NCBI RefSeq assembly: GCF_008831285.2
Contig: NC_045151.1
Location: 10,280,571-10,344,570 of the forward strand
Direction: 5' to 3'
DNA from: Nymphaea colorata
Lineage: Eukaryota; Streptophyta; Magnoliopsida; Nymphaeales; Nymphaeaceae
DNA: 64,000 nt
In this document: piece by piece, positions 13,187 through 26,588 of the stretch
How the letters are laid out: each line of letters starts with the position of its first letter
Numbering within the stretch: position 1 is the first letter of the stretch
Program-made: the position numbers and the translations under genes
The notes under the pieces: model-generated
Database searches by the model: none
The model's input: the letters and a program-made list of their open reading frames with translations, nothing else
What the model was told of the DNA's origin: nothing

Positions 13187-13394
13187 TGTTGAATATTGGA
13201 GCAAGAAGGGGACGAGAGAGAGAGAGAGAGAGAGAGAGGAAAACACTTTCTTGCTTATTCACGTGACCCTAATCTCATCTTAAAAGAGATTAGGGTTGGC
13301 AACATAACAATTACAAAATCAATCCACTAAATATAAGAAAATATTTAAAGAACTACTATTCAACTTTCTAATATTGCAGAAACACTCTTTAACA
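13187..13394 (-). repeat. 3' LTR of copia element 2
   Basis: This 208-bp LTR is followed at 13395 by CTCCCCCTCAAGC, the complement of the polypurine tract. Compared with the other LTR it shows four substitutions, a longer GA tract and one 2-bp indel, so the insertion is older than copia element 3. Confidence 0.88.
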
Positions 13395-13404
13395 CTCCCC
13401 CTCA

Positions 13405-15666
13405 AGCTGGAGCATAGATATCAATCATGCTCAGCTTGTTACAACCTCTCAGGAAATCGCCTATGGGAAGAGCCTTGGTAAACATATCAGCTGCCTGATC
13501 TTCAGAGGAGACATGAATAGTGCTAATAATTCATTCTTGAACTAAATCCCGAACATAGTGGCAATCCACTTCAATATGTTTTGTCTTTTCATGAAAAACA
13601 GGATTGTTAGCAATATAGGTAGCCGCCTTGTTGTCACAATACATCTTCATTGGGAGATTCACTGAAACACCCAACTCTAAAAGTAATGATCTGACCCATG
13701 ACATTTCAGCTGCAGTTTGAGCCATAGCCCTATATTCCGACTCAGTACTAGATCAAGCCACTACATTCTGCTTCTTGCTCCTCCAAGAAATAAGTACCTC
13801 CCACAAAGACACAAAAACCTGTGGTAGACTTCCTGTCATCTATAGATCCTGCATAATCAGCATCACTATACGCTTCGATGTCAACACCTTCTCCCTTTTT
13901 AAACCATAACCCCTTTCTGGGGGCTGATTTCAAGTATCTGACAATCATTAGAGCAGCATCCCAATGAACCTTTCGAGGCTTTTCCATGAATTGACAAGTA
14001 TGCTTCTTGCTTTTCCATGTAGTTTATTCACAACAAAGCTAATGTCGGGGTGAGTGACCGTCAAATACAGCAGTTTCCCTATAAGAGTTCTGTAAGATCT
14101 AGAGTCAAAAGGCTTTGATTCATCATCATGTATATGAATTCGGGGATTCATGGGAAGTGTGGTAGGTTTAGCTCCCAATAAACATGTTTCTTGCAGAAGA
14201 TCAAGAGCATATTTTCGTTGAGACACTATAATTCATTTACTACTACGAGCCACCTCATTACCAAGAAAATAACGGAGTTGTCCAAGGTCTTTTGTGACAA
14301 AGTTTTGTTGTAAAAACTCCTTTATCTGAGCTATTTCTTGATTACTTTCTCTAGTGAGAACAATATCATCCACATATACAATCAATATCACTATACTAGA
14401 TGTGCCTCGCTTGATAAACAATGAATGATCAAGCTGGGATCGTTGAAATCCACACTTAGATAAAACCTCAGTTAGCTTATGGAACCATGCACGAGGACTT
14501 TGTTTAAGTCCATAAATAGCCTTCTTTAATTTGCATACCTTGGAACACTCCCCTTGTCGCTCAAAACCAGGTGGTTGTTGCATATAGACGGTTTCAGACA
14601 GGTCTCCATACAGAAAAGCATTTTTCACATCCAGCTGAAATAGCGGCCACTCTCGCTGGACAACAAGAGATATAATCAGTCGAATAGTGCCCAACTGAGC
14701 CACGGGCGAAAAAGTCTCGAAAAAGTCAACGCCATAAGTCTGTGTATATCCTTTAGCAACAAGACGTGCCTTGAACCGTTCAACTGAACCATCAGAATGA
14801 TACTTGATGGTGAACACCCATTTGGAGCCAACCACATTACAGTGCATTGGTGGATCCACCAAATCCCAAGTCTCCCAAGAGATAAGAGCATCCATTTCCT
14901 CCTGCATGGCTTGCCGCCACCTTGAATCTAACAAGGCTTGATGGTGAAAAGACGGGATGATGTGGTTAGACAAAGCTCGATCAAACTGCACCAAACTTGT
15001 ACTCAAATGGTCAGTAGAGACAGAATTAGAAATCGGATGTAGTGTGCACTGTCGCTTGCCCTTGTGAATAGCAATGGGGAGATCATCTGCAGTGTGATCA
15101 TCATTTAAACCTGAGTCAGTCTTATCAGTGGAGCTTACCTCTTGAGAAGACACTGGTGGGCGGTTGAGAGAGGGACCCAAACAACGAGTATAAACTAATG
15201 GAGGATCAATGAATCGTTCACATGACATAGATTGAGATGGAAGGATCGACTCAAGTGACACTGGTGGAATAGGAAGAGGAACCGGTATAGGCATCTCAGA
15301 CGGAGGACTCGAAGGAGAAAAATAAGGACGAGACTCAAAGAATGTAACATCCGCACTGATAATCTCTTTCTTGGTCTGGGGATCAAAGCACTTATATCCT
15401 TTTTTATTTGCAGAGTATCCAATAAATACACATTTGATGGCTTGGGCAGCAAGTTTGTTTTTGTCTGGGCCTAGGATGTGTGCAAAGCAAGTGCATCCGA
15501 ATACTTTGGGAGGTATTGGAACCCTCAGACACATTACCATCAGCCATAGTAAAATTCCAACCAGAATTGTACTCACAATATGTATGTATAAGGTGCAGTA
15601 GTTCACTTCAACCAAGGCACGACAGCATAGAAGAATCTGGAACACACTTATGGCTCTAATCATCAA
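13405..15666 (-). pseudogene. Copia pol remnant of element 2
   Basis: Read from high to low coordinates: the post-core integrase region ([16 protein letters not shown], then [14 protein letters not shown]) at about 15500-15370; a variable Pro/Ser-rich linker; the reverse transcriptase from about 14900 ([43 protein letters not shown]); and RNase H from about 13980 ([26 protein letters not shown]). Stops lie near 14230 and 13742 and there is a frame change near 13985, so the chain is broken. RNase H is close to that of copia element 3, marking the two as related families. Confidence 0.88.
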
Positions 15667-16584
15667 CTCAGAAATTCACTAAAACAGGCAGCAACATAGG
15701 CACAAACTTAGGCAGCAACTCAACAAAATAATTTCAGCCGATGGCAGCAACACAAGCAGGAACTTTACGATTAGCAGCAATCCACAACTAATGAGACCTC
15801 AACTTATAGATTTCATATCCACGATCTGTAGATCATTCTACTTCTCACATCAAATTATATCCACAAGCAATAGATTGACTCTGCCCCACACGGTCAACAT
15901 AAAAATCTGATTACAGCAACAATAACCTCCACGAGATCCACTTAAGGATCAGGTTGAACACAAACACAAAGCAAATTGGCGGACTGTTTTCAGACGTGGA
16001 TAGCAGGCAGCACTTTCAGATGTCGATAATAGGTAGCAAACAAGCACAAGTTTGACAGTAGAGAAAACCTGTCTCACTTCAACGATGCAGAGAGAAAACA
16101 GAAATCTGCCTACTCCATACAATTTCAAACTTGTCTCACTTCAACGATGCAGGAAAAAGACTGAACCTGCCCACACGACATACCTTTGCCTGTGAGAATC
16201 CACCAGGCACCACACGGCTAAACAAATCAGACTGCCCTAGCAGATCCGACATTCTTTGGCCTGAACATCTTCCATGGCTGCACTTGAGTTAGATTTGATT
16301 TTGCAGCAAAGTCTAATCTGATTCACCATTTCAGCTACGTGATAAGCTTCAACGGCAGCAGCTTTCAGCAACTTCACGACAGCAGCAGCAACACAAGGGT
16401 GCTAATCACGTTTTCACATGTTAAAAACGTGATTAGCCCCTATCCAACCAACCAATCAACTTGCTTGTTTTGTAAACAACAAGAACCCTAGGTGTGAAAC
16501 CCTAGTTTGGCGGAAGAGATGAGAGATGAGAGGAGAAGGGAACCCTAGCCGTGAAACCCTAGATCACACAGCCCTAGGTCTAAA
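15667..16584 (-). other. Untranslated leader of copia element 2
   Basis: Roughly 0.9 kb lies between the primer-binding site and the first recognisable pol sequence. It is rich in AGCAGCAA-type repeats on the plus strand and has no gag or protease motif. Confidence 0.6.
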
Positions 16585-16596
16585 GCTCTGATACCA
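16585..16596 (-). other. Primer-binding site of copia element 2
   Basis: The minus strand reads TGGTATCAGAGC directly next to the 5' LTR. This is the standard initiator-methionine tRNA primer site of plant copia elements. Confidence 0.92.
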
Positions 16597-16796
16597 TGTT
16601 GAATATTGGAGGAAGAAGGGAACGAGAGAGAGAGAGAGAGAGGAAAACACTTTCTTGCTTATTCACGTGACCCTAATCTCATTAAAAGAGATTAGGGTTG
16701 GCAACATAACAATTACAAAATCAGTCCACTAAATATAAAAAAATATTTAAAGAACTACTATTCAACTTTCTAATATTGCAGAAACACTCTTTAACA
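16597..16796 (-). repeat. 5' LTR of copia element 2
   Basis: This 200-bp LTR matches 13187-13394, with a shorter GA tract. It ends TTTAACA at the junction with unit C sequence (ACTATATTAGC). Confidence 0.88.
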
Positions 16797-18697
16797 ACTA
16801 TATTAGCATGTCGGTACTTTGTTATGACTTTTAATACTTTTGTATTGTTTTAATTTTTTAACACTTTTGTATTGTTTTAATTTACCAGATTATAGAGAAT
16901 TTCCTGTTATTTAAGGTTTGGATTCAGATCATGAGAAACCATATACAAGGTCCGACTTTAAGCAATAGTTTATTATGTTTTCAAAAAGACAGATTCCAAT
17001 CTCACAGGTTTGAATGCGTATATTATACTATATAATTAGTTCAACGTATGTCATTTATGAAAAATTATTTTAATTTTTTTCATCTGATTTTTGTTTTCAA
17101 ATTTCTTGTTTATTTTTCATAATCAAATTTTTAGGTTTTACTTGAAGTGTTCTGAGGTAGAAATCAATAACCTGTCTATTCTCAGCACGACTTCAACGGC
17201 TTTACGATTATTCGCCTGGGACGTAACCCATTCAGGTCATGCTTGTGACTGATCGGTCACTAATTTCTAATTAATAAGGTCAATAATTATCGATTAATTA
17301 ATAAATATGTGCAGTGGGGAACTAACTATTGCAGTTTATCATTTTATTATGAATTCCTGTATTAGGATCCAAAGTTTGGCATATGAAAGTCTTCATACAA
17401 GACTGGCCATTTCCAGGCAACCAGCCAACAACGTTAACGTGATGGTGGCAGCCCCAAGTTGGGCATTTTCTGAACCCGGCAGCTAACTAGCAGCCTCTTG
17501 TATTTTAATGGCTAACTTATAGGCTCAATTGTTGACATGGCGGATCGATCATTTTTTTGAAGAGGTACGAATTATTCAAAATAAGAACCGAAATATCATT
17601 TTTCAAAATTCGACAAGTGTTTTTTTTTATTTGTATGTAATTTTTTTATTATTTTTTATTTTTAAGTGGGGCCAAGTTCCTTGTTGCCTTCGCTCTGCCC
17701 CTGAACACTCCAATAATGATGAGCATCTTCTTCTCATTGCTCTTGGAAGTGCAGTCAAGTGTACATGGCCAGGGAGATCAAAACAGGCGAGATTGTTGCT
17801 TTGAAAAAGATACGCATGGACAATGAGAGAGGAGTATGCCAATTAGCTACTTTACTATCTAATAGGACATTTTTTTATGATGGATACATTTTGTTTAGTT
17901 TTGACTTTTTTTTGTTACAATTGCAGTTTGCTATAACCAATATACGTGAAATCAAAATTTTAAAGAAACTTCATCATGAGAACATCATTCAGTTAAAAGA
18001 GATTGTGACATATCCAGGTTCTATTTCCTCAACAAGGTATTCTTCAATTGTGATGACTTTAGTTGGTCATTGATCTTATATTCTCTATATCTAATTCGCA
18101 AGACCTGAAAAAGATGAACACGGAAGGCCAGGTATTTCTTTGTGCATTTAAAATTCCGTTATCATATTTTTTCCTTTATCTATTACATTTTGAGACATTA
18201 ATTTTTGTGCAGATGGCAATAAATACAAGGGAAGCATTTATATGGTATTTGAATACATGGACCATGATTTGAGTGGGTTATCAGATAGACCTGGAATGCG
18301 GTTTACAGTTCCCCAGATGAAGGCAAACTTCTCTTTAGCTTAAGAAATTCATTTTAACACACTTAATTGTGGTCAGTACCTCAATTGAATATATTCTTAT
18401 TTATATGAATTTTTCTATGTATATCTCAGTGTTACATGAGGCAGCTGTTAACGGGACTTCACTATTTCCATGTTAATCAAGTTCTTCATCGTGATATTAA
18501 AGGTCACTGGACAGCATTGTTGTTGTTTTCACCCCATAGAATATACTGCAATGTCTTCTGGACTTGTTTGTTTCCCTTCTAACTACTTTGGCGTCTTGCT
18601 TTCTCTCCTGTGCAGGTTCCAATCTTCTAATTGACAATGAAGGGCATTTAAAGCTTGCAGATTTTGGCTTGGCTAGATCTTTGTCTTGTGACCATAA

Positions 18698-18979
<282 letters not shown>

Positions 18980-19440
18980 TAGCATTGGATACAAAGCAGA
19001 TGAAACTAATCCAACTTAGTGATTCACAACTGAAAATAGCCGAAAAATTATACATGTATTACTTTGCTCACCAAGTTCCAACACTTAATCTATAATTTTT
19101 AACTTTTTATCCTCATGCATTAAATTTTTTTCATGATGTAACATTTGAATTTAAAATGAAAAACGCCAAGAAAAGTCATCAACCTCCCCTTTTTTGCTGT
19201 CTTATAATTTTTGGGATTGATAATGGTTTCCAGAGTTAGTAGTAACTGACATGAGAGGGGATGGATTAACTGTACAGGCAGACGTCTTATGAAAAAGATA
19301 ATTTTAAAAATTATTGTCCTCAAATGCCATTTGACCTGTTGAGTAGCTGGCCTGCTTGGTGCTTTGTTGACTAGGCCTGAAAGTCATAGGGCTTAATTGG
19401 TCTTCTAGTGCATGGGCGCCCTCTTTTTTATATTTATATG

Positions 19441-20057
19441 CAGTGTTATTTGTATCGTATGATATAGAGCCGTATTGTATAATACATGTCATATAGGGCA
19501 GCAAAACCTATGTGATACACTTATGATGCACATGATTTGCATGTGTATTGTAGGTGTATCGGAATGATATGGCTGCTGTATCATACGATAAGACTGATAC
19601 AGTCAATATCTTACAATACGGAGCTATTTTTAAGAAAGGGGCACGGTGTCCCTTTTGATCGTTTTCTAAGAACTTTGGGAAGGGGGAGTTTTTGCTGGTT
19701 TTGGAGAGCAATTTCCAAATAAATTGACGGAGAAACTGCCGGTTTGAAGGCAAATTTACTCGTTGGAAATCCATTTGTATTTGTTAAAAAGAGGGCTTTT
19801 GTGTTTCTCAATTTAGTGGTTTACATAAATTTTCATTATTTTCTAAAGTTTATGAAGATATTTGTTTAATGTGTTCTTAACATATTATGACTTATGAATG
19901 ATGAATCATGAATGTTCATTATAGAACATGTTTTTCATGATTTTTTCTGAATTTTCTCTATCTTTCTGATTGTTCTTTTTTATGAATTTAAAAAAATAAT
20001 GTTACGATACATTACGATATGGCATATAGGTCGTACAGTGCGCCTTTTACAACATTG
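19441..20057. mobile_element. hAT-like MITE of the CGTATCG-palindrome family, unit C copy
   Basis: This is the same insertion as in unit A, 617 bp long here, with the identical flanking duplication TTTATATG at 19433-19440 and 20058-20065. The right end is CGCCTTTTACAACATTG. Indels relative to the unit A copy (for example a deletion near 19668) arose after the unit was duplicated. Confidence 0.85.
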
Positions 20058-20313
20058 TTTATATGTATGTGTGTGTGTGTATTATGTGATCTTACATTCA
20101 GTGGGTGAATGTGGTGTACTTGGCTTGCAACAATATGTTATGTTTGTTACTACCTTTGTCACTTTAAATTTCTGTTTTTTTTACTTAATGATTTTATTTT
20201 TAGTCAACTGACTTGTACTATCTTTTTGAGGGCCCAACATGTGTCTACTTCTGAGTTTGACAGTAGGTTCCTCGTTGTGAAAATGGAGACTGGTGAGAAC
20301 TAAGTCTAGACAG

Positions 20314-20669
20314 GTCAGTTTCAGTTGATCAACGTCGCCTGCAAAAATAAAATCAATAAGGAGGTGTAAAACAAATCCATATATTCGCCTTCCCCACTCC
20401 ACCCACCCCCCCAAAACACATACACGAGTACAGACCCCATCCATACTGTTTTCATTATATATTCTATGTTGGTCCTCCTCTTCTTCTCTATGAGATCATT
20501 CTGAGTTGGTCAAAGTGGTCTGACTAAAACAAACTCAATAAGGAGGTGTAAAACAAATCCCTATGTTCCCCTCACATACGCACCCCCCCCCCCCCCCCCG
20601 CCCTAGAGAAACCACCCATGATGTTTCCATTTTATATTCTATGTTGGTCCTCCTCTTCTTCTATATGAT
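20314..20669 (+). repeat. Tandem duplication in CDKC intron 8 with poly-C tract
   Basis: A block running from the GGTCAGTTTCAGTTGATCAA region to TTCTATGTTGGTCCTCCTC occurs twice in a row (about 20314-20490 and 20500-20665). Each copy contains AATAAGGAGGTGTAAAACAA followed by a C-rich stretch. The second copy expands it to a run of about 18 C (20583-20600). Unit D has a similar arrangement with its own C-run at 30528-30542. Confidence 0.75.
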
Positions 20670-21656
20670 TGAAACTTTCCTTTTCCTGATAATTCTAGCC
20701 AGAGCAGTTGAATAAAATATTTGAACTGTGCGGATCAACTGATGAGGTTAACCGGCCGGGAGTTTCAAAGATTCCTTGGTCCAATAATTTCAAGCCTTCA
20801 AGACCAATGAAGAGGCATCTTAGAGATGTTTTTAAGCAGTAAGCACAAAACATATGAATCAGGTTTACAATGATTTGTAGTGAGAATTTGTCTTGAGGAG
20901 TTCTTTTTTTCACATTTTTTTTTATTTTGTGTTTGTTTAGTTTTGCGGTTTATCAGTGCTTTACCATCTTATTATTGTTATTGTTTTCATTTTACTTAGA
21001 AGTAAATGTGCACCTGAGATGCAGTTATTTTTGCTTTCAGCTTCGATCGATAGGCTTTGGAGTTGTTGGAGCGGATGCTAACTCTTGACCCATCTCAGGT
21101 ATCACCTTGCTATTTTCTCATAGTTTTGGAGGTTTGAACTTTTTGTGACAAATGATTTAGTGTATGGATCTGAGTTCTGGCAAGTGGGAGTAGCAAACCT
21201 ACTCCTTGAATTCTTATAATTATTAAGTGGTGAATCCTGCTCCAGATCTGAACGTCCTTGCAAAACGAATGACACTATGCAAATAACATTGCAAGTTTGG
21301 CCTTGGGTGTCCTTAGCAGTTTTACTGTTAGATTTATTATAGACTTGTCAAGTTCGTAAGTTTCTAACTTTGGGCTCCCATAGCAGTTAATCTCTTTCTT
21401 GTTTTGACAGTGAGCTCGGTAGTTTCCCTACGTCTGGAGAACGAGTCTCTACTTCTTATTTGTTAAGTAGCTCTGTGCATGTAAATGTCTTTATTTCTAG
21501 ATAGGGCATGATCTCTTATTTGTGGATTCTAATGATAGAGAAATCACAAACTCCAAAATCAAATGAACTGTGTACTAGTATTTCCTTGGATTTCCTTTTG
21601 CAGCAAAAAGTGATGAAGGTTTTAGTTTATTGTTTGGTTACTCTTGCAACAGCCTC

Positions 21657-21702
21657 TCCCTCTCTCTCTCTCTCTCTCTCCGCGCGTGTGTGTGTGTGTG
21701 CG
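21657..21702 (+). repeat. (TC)n/(TG)n microsatellite in CDKC intron 10
   Basis: A TC run followed by CGCG and a TG run. Unit D has a TC-rich but different tract at the matching place (31620-31648). Confidence 0.85.
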
Positions 21703-22194
21703 TGGTGCTGAAAAGGAAAGACCTCCTATAAACATGAATAATAACCTTTACAAGATTTTTCCAAGTTGAAGTTTTTTGAGTGAATATTTATTGTTCTAAT
21801 TTCTTTTCTGCAAAAATCATACATGATACATGGCCATTGTATTGTCAAGTCATATAAATATTCCTATTGTTGGCCTCCAAGCTTCGTTTGTTCGGTACCA
21901 TGTCTTTTTTGCAAGCCACTTGTGGTGATGAGAGTAATATAAGAAAAATCTCCCGCAGTTATGTAGTTCTCTGCCCATTCTCATTGTCGAGTTACTATTT
22001 CAGTCTGCATTTGTGAACAGGGTGTCAAGAGGTGAGGTTGTGGCACTAAAGCATTTTGTGACTACTTCACTTGATTCTAAACGTCTTGCTGCTAGTGCTT
22101 TTGATAGCTTTCTGGAAAATTATGAATTTCCCAACTAGCGTCTTTTAATCTACCAAAATGAAATAACTGCGATGTTTGGTTAGTATTTGACATG

Positions 22195-22409
22195 AACTAT
22201 TCACTAGCTGGACATCATAGCAAGCATTTGGCTGGTCGGATTGTGGTCTGTTTTTTAACTTGTCGTTGTCCCGTGGGATGTCATTGGAAGAATGTTGCCA
22301 GCAATTATTCAGCATTCAGTGTTGTCATTTCTTGTTTCTGGAACAAGCTGGAGTTAAGGACCTAAGGTTTAAAACGATGCTTGCTATGATGTCCAGCTAG
22401 TGAATAGTT
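22195..22409. repeat. 33-bp perfect inverted repeat in CDKC intron 10, unit C
   Basis: The arm at 22195-22227 (AACTATTCACTAGCTGGACA and 13 further bases) is the exact reverse complement of 22377-22409, with a 149-bp loop. Unit D has only the second arm (near 32410), so the first arm was added in unit C after duplication. Confidence 0.85.
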
Positions 22410-23565
22410 AATCCGACTAGCCAACTAATCAGTTCCCTGCTAAGTCACATTCGAATGAGGGTATGGTCCCTGTACTCCCCATACCACAGATGCAGCACTG
22501 CAATTACAGGGACATATCTGGATTCGGCTTTTTTTTTTTAACATTGTTTTTGGTTAAAATTGAAAAAGAAAGGGCAGCAAGGGAGGGTTTTTAGGAGAAA
22601 AGAGAGAGAGAGAAGGAGTACACAATGAAAATCTTTTTGCTTGAACAGTTTTTTTTTTTTTTTGGTTGGGTGGGGGTAGGGGAGAGACAGAGAGTTGGGG
22701 AACTACAGCAGCATCCCCTTTTTTTCTTATAACTTTCTAAAATTTCTCTTTGAATTTTGTCAGGAAGAATTCTATTATTGTACATATTGAAATACTAAGA
22801 CTGCATGTTCTGTTTCAATTTGCATTCTGTGTCTCGTTATTTCTATTTACAAGGGGTTCTCCAGCTGCTTTGAAGTCAAAACTAGAGACTAGAGTTTAGA
22901 TGTGTTGGTACAACACCTTCCTCCTAGCTATGATATTTATCTTGTTGAGATAATATGTATTCTTCCTTGATGTTCTTGCATTTCTCCAGTTTTTTTCTTT
23001 TCTGTTGATATTAACCTTTTTTTCTCCTTGCATCCTCTGCTGTTTGTGTTTGTCCATTAATGGTTTCATTTTCTTCTTTTCAGAGGATATCTGCAAAAGA
23101 TGCACTTGATGCTGAGTATTTCTGGTGTGATCCGTTGCCATGTGACCCTAAAAGGTACAAAATCTTTTGTTTATACAAAGTGTCACAATTGATGGCCTTT
23201 TGATAGCCAATTCTGGCCTTCCTCTTAGCTTGCCCAAATACGAGTCATCTAATGAGTTCCAGACCAAGAAGAAAAGACAACAGCAATGGCAGTACAAAGA
23301 AACAGCCAAGAGGCAGAAATTAAAGCATCCTCAACAGCATCAAGCTGGTGGATATGCTACTGGACCTTATCGACCTCAAGGCCGAGGTCCTGGTTATGCT
23401 GGAACTAGTATGCCAGGAGGTGGCCCTCCTAGAGCTGGAGCTGGTGCCTATGGCGTCGGGGCTACAAATTATCCCCAATCAGGTCCTTATGGCAATTCAG
23501 GTACTGGTCGGGCACCCAACATGATGGGTGGTAATCGGAATCCACAATATGGTTGGCCACAGTAG

Positions 23566-25141
23566 TCTGGAAGCAAACTGAAGTATGATCTGTTCAATAT
23601 ATCTGTGCACTTGACTGGTGATCCTACGTTCTGAAGAGAAGGGCTCTGCAAGGAAGGAGTGATTAGATAGGTGGGGATAGAGTAATAATAGATGATTTGT
23701 ATTTGATTTTTGAATTCGATAGTTCGATTTTTGAATTGGATAGTTTGATCTTCCCTACTTCTATAGGAGAGCATATGAAGTTCTTCTTCTACCCAACAAA
23801 TCATTCTGGTTTCATAAAAACTTCTCTTTTGGTATAAGAGAGTTCCTACTTGCAGGTGATATGCCATTTGATGTCAAGTACTTTTTTGAAAGAGAAAATT
23901 TTTTATTGTGCCTAAAAACATTTTAAAAGTGTCTTATCATGCAATGATATGCCTTCGTTTTGTTCTTACTACCTGCCCAAGTAAAAGGAAACTTTCAAGT
24001 TTTTTTTGTTGTCAATCATTAGAAGAGGAAATCTATAAAAATCCTATGAAACTGAGAAAGTCAAGTCTAGGAGATGCTATTGACTCTAGCGATCAAGTGT
24101 CTGTAAGGGTTTAGCAGGAAAATATCCTAAGAGAGAAGCCATAATGCCTTATAAAATATTGGCAGGTAGCAAAATAAGAGTTGAGAGATGGGCTCGGGGC
24201 TTGTGTAGTTGTTCCTCTAGGTTAATAATCAAGAGTACCGGGTAGACATATAGGTGATTTATGTCTATGCCGCGAAGATAATGACTTATGAACTTTTGGC
24301 ATGTTGAAAACCCACAAGGTGAAACGGGTTGATATGTGACAAAACTACACATGACGACCAAAGTGGTGGAGCTTCGTAATAGCCTTTGGGGTGGTGAGGT
24401 ATTCCCTCAAAGGTGAAGGTCGGCCTGAAAAAGAAAATCAAAAGCAAGAAAAAATGAAAAGGCAAACAGCCAAATGCGGAAAAAAAAGGAAGAAAAAGAA
24501 GCAAAATCAAGAAAAACAAAAAAGGTGCCTGTCAAGAGATAAATGGCATGAAGGCTGAACTCGAAGGAATTGAAATGCGACAATCTTTCATGGATGTGCG
24601 ATCCTTGGGTCAATATTTGCTCTTCCTTTTGATTTCCTAAGACGTTGAGGATGATTACTGTATGTTCATTTTTGGGAAATTTAAAGGCTTCCCCTCTAGA
24701 GATTCAACAACATTGATGCGAAATGAATCCCGATGCTTGTACGGTATTGAAGGTAAATGAAGGGCATATCATTTGCACAACACGAACACTTTCTGCTTAT
24801 GATTTAAATTGATGATTTATAAACTATTTAAAAGTAAACACTTGACATCTCTTGTAATGTTTCCTGACTTCATGGGCATATGAGGAACTCCCAGCCCCTC
24901 TCTGTTTTTGAAAAATGTTGTCCTTTTTATTACCAAACCGCTAGTTCATTCATAGAATAGATGAAACCCTTCAAACATATTCCACTCATGCTGAGTGTAA
25001 TGAATTTCCATCTTCCCCTTTCCATGTTTCCATCACAATTTGTTTTCTGGTGAAGGCTAGGTAGTATTTTTGTTGATTTCTCTTTTAAGGTTTGCTTAGG
25101 AAAGGGTTTGAAAGAGTCGTTAGCCTTTTACTTTTTTTATC

Positions 25142-25172
<31 letters not shown>

Positions 25173-26588
25173 TATATTGTCTGTGTCTTCTGATGCATGT
25201 AGCTGATGTCGAAGTTTAAAGCTCAACTCATCAGTGTTCTTGTGGGTGTACAGTGGTTTTGGAAAAGCCGATTCATGTTGCACGAGAGTTTGATCTTGTA
25301 CTTCAAAATCAAGTTTTTATTTGAGTTCCCAACAAAGTTGTGGAATCCAATTTGATTTGAGTGAGTTTACATAAATTTTTGGCTGAAACAGAAACTAATG
25401 GTGGCTGCAAAAGTTTGCACAAAGGCGGGCAAATCCTGTCCTTGTTTGTTTGTGTTTTTTGTTCGTTAGCTTGTCATAATTGGTAGGAGTAGGAAGCCAA
25501 GTGTTATGCATGTACATTGCCCGAGAGCTCGAAACCACACCCTCTACACCGGAAATCTCCTACAATTGCAGAGATTGCTGCAGAATTCTATTCCAAAGCT
25601 GTGGATGTTTGGGTGACTTTAACATTTGATGATTGATTTGTTTTGCTTCCCAAGACTTATCCCTTGGTTTTAGTTTATTTTATTGTAGGGAATCTGATCT
25701 GACCCTGTGGTTGCAAAGTTGATGTCGAAAACAGAGAATTTTTGGTAGAGAAATTTACATATATGTGCAGAAATTAGATTGTTTGCAGAAGCCAAACAAG
25801 TTTCAACTTTCAATTGGTCTCTCTTTTACCTGAATTGAGTTAGGATTTTGGGTGTGATATGACAGCTTAAGTCAGAATCGTGTAGGCTTCTTTCACGGTC
25901 TTTCAAATTTGCTTATATTTAGGTCCAATTAATTTAGAGAACATAGATTTCAAGTAAGGATTTTGGCTATTTTCTGTTTCATGTATATCGTTTTAAAGTG
26001 TTTATTAGTTGAGCTTAGAGTTCTTGCTCGTGAGTGGGTCTAAGCTGTAGGTTTATGCCCTTGTTTTTCTTTGTTCTCATTTTTTTCCAAGTTCGACATT
26101 GCAGCCGCAGGCACTTCTGGATAAATGTAAGGGCGGATGCATTCAGTGGAGGAGTTGGATCACAAGTCAAAGATCTAAATTGACACAGGGTTGCCCTTTC
26201 AAGCAACCACACTTTAGGAATTGTTTATTTTTCAACTTCTGTAATTAAACTAGTAGCATCACTCTTGAAGAACCTTTTGACTTGTTTATATATGAGGTAG
26301 TAAATGTGCATTTTTTGGTCTAACTTAATATCCGTTTGTTACATGTGTTCGATCTTCACTTCCCACTTACTGGACTCTTATTTTCCTCAAACTGCACAAA
26401 ACTGCTAGTTCCACCCGTGATTTTGCAGAGGTTAGGGACCGACTTTTGTATGGTTTTTGGGTCAAAGTTGGGTATTGAACTTGACACTCTCAAAATTTTA
26501 GAATTTTTGGACCGAAGTTATAAAATTCTTACTAAATTGTTTCCTGTTAACTTGGTGCAGGAACTCAAAATTTCCAAATTTTACCTTT
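23566..26588 (+). other. Non-coding downstream part of unit C
   Basis: This holds the presumed 3' UTR remnant and a conserved downstream block. About 1.1 kb present in unit D (33877-35007) is missing here at position 23650. The segment 24120-24620 contains an A/G-rich stretch shared with unit D but absent from A. A (TTAT)n tract lies at 25144-25171. No gene is seen. Confidence 0.65.

Larger units (their letters stand above)
13187..16796 (-). mobile_element. Ty1/copia retrotransposon 2, internally deleted, both LTRs present
   Basis: The element is 3610 bp, read on the minus strand, and sits in the intron just after the unit C leader block. It is bounded by LTRs starting TGTTGAATATTGG and ending CTTTAACA on the plus strand. 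Flanks are ATCTA on the left and ACTA on the right, so the 5-bp duplication has probably lost one base. The other units read through this point without interruption (TTAATCTATATTAGC). Only the end of integrase, reverse transcriptase and RNase H remain; gag, protease and the integrase core are absent. It could move only with proteins from another copy. Confidence 0.9.
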
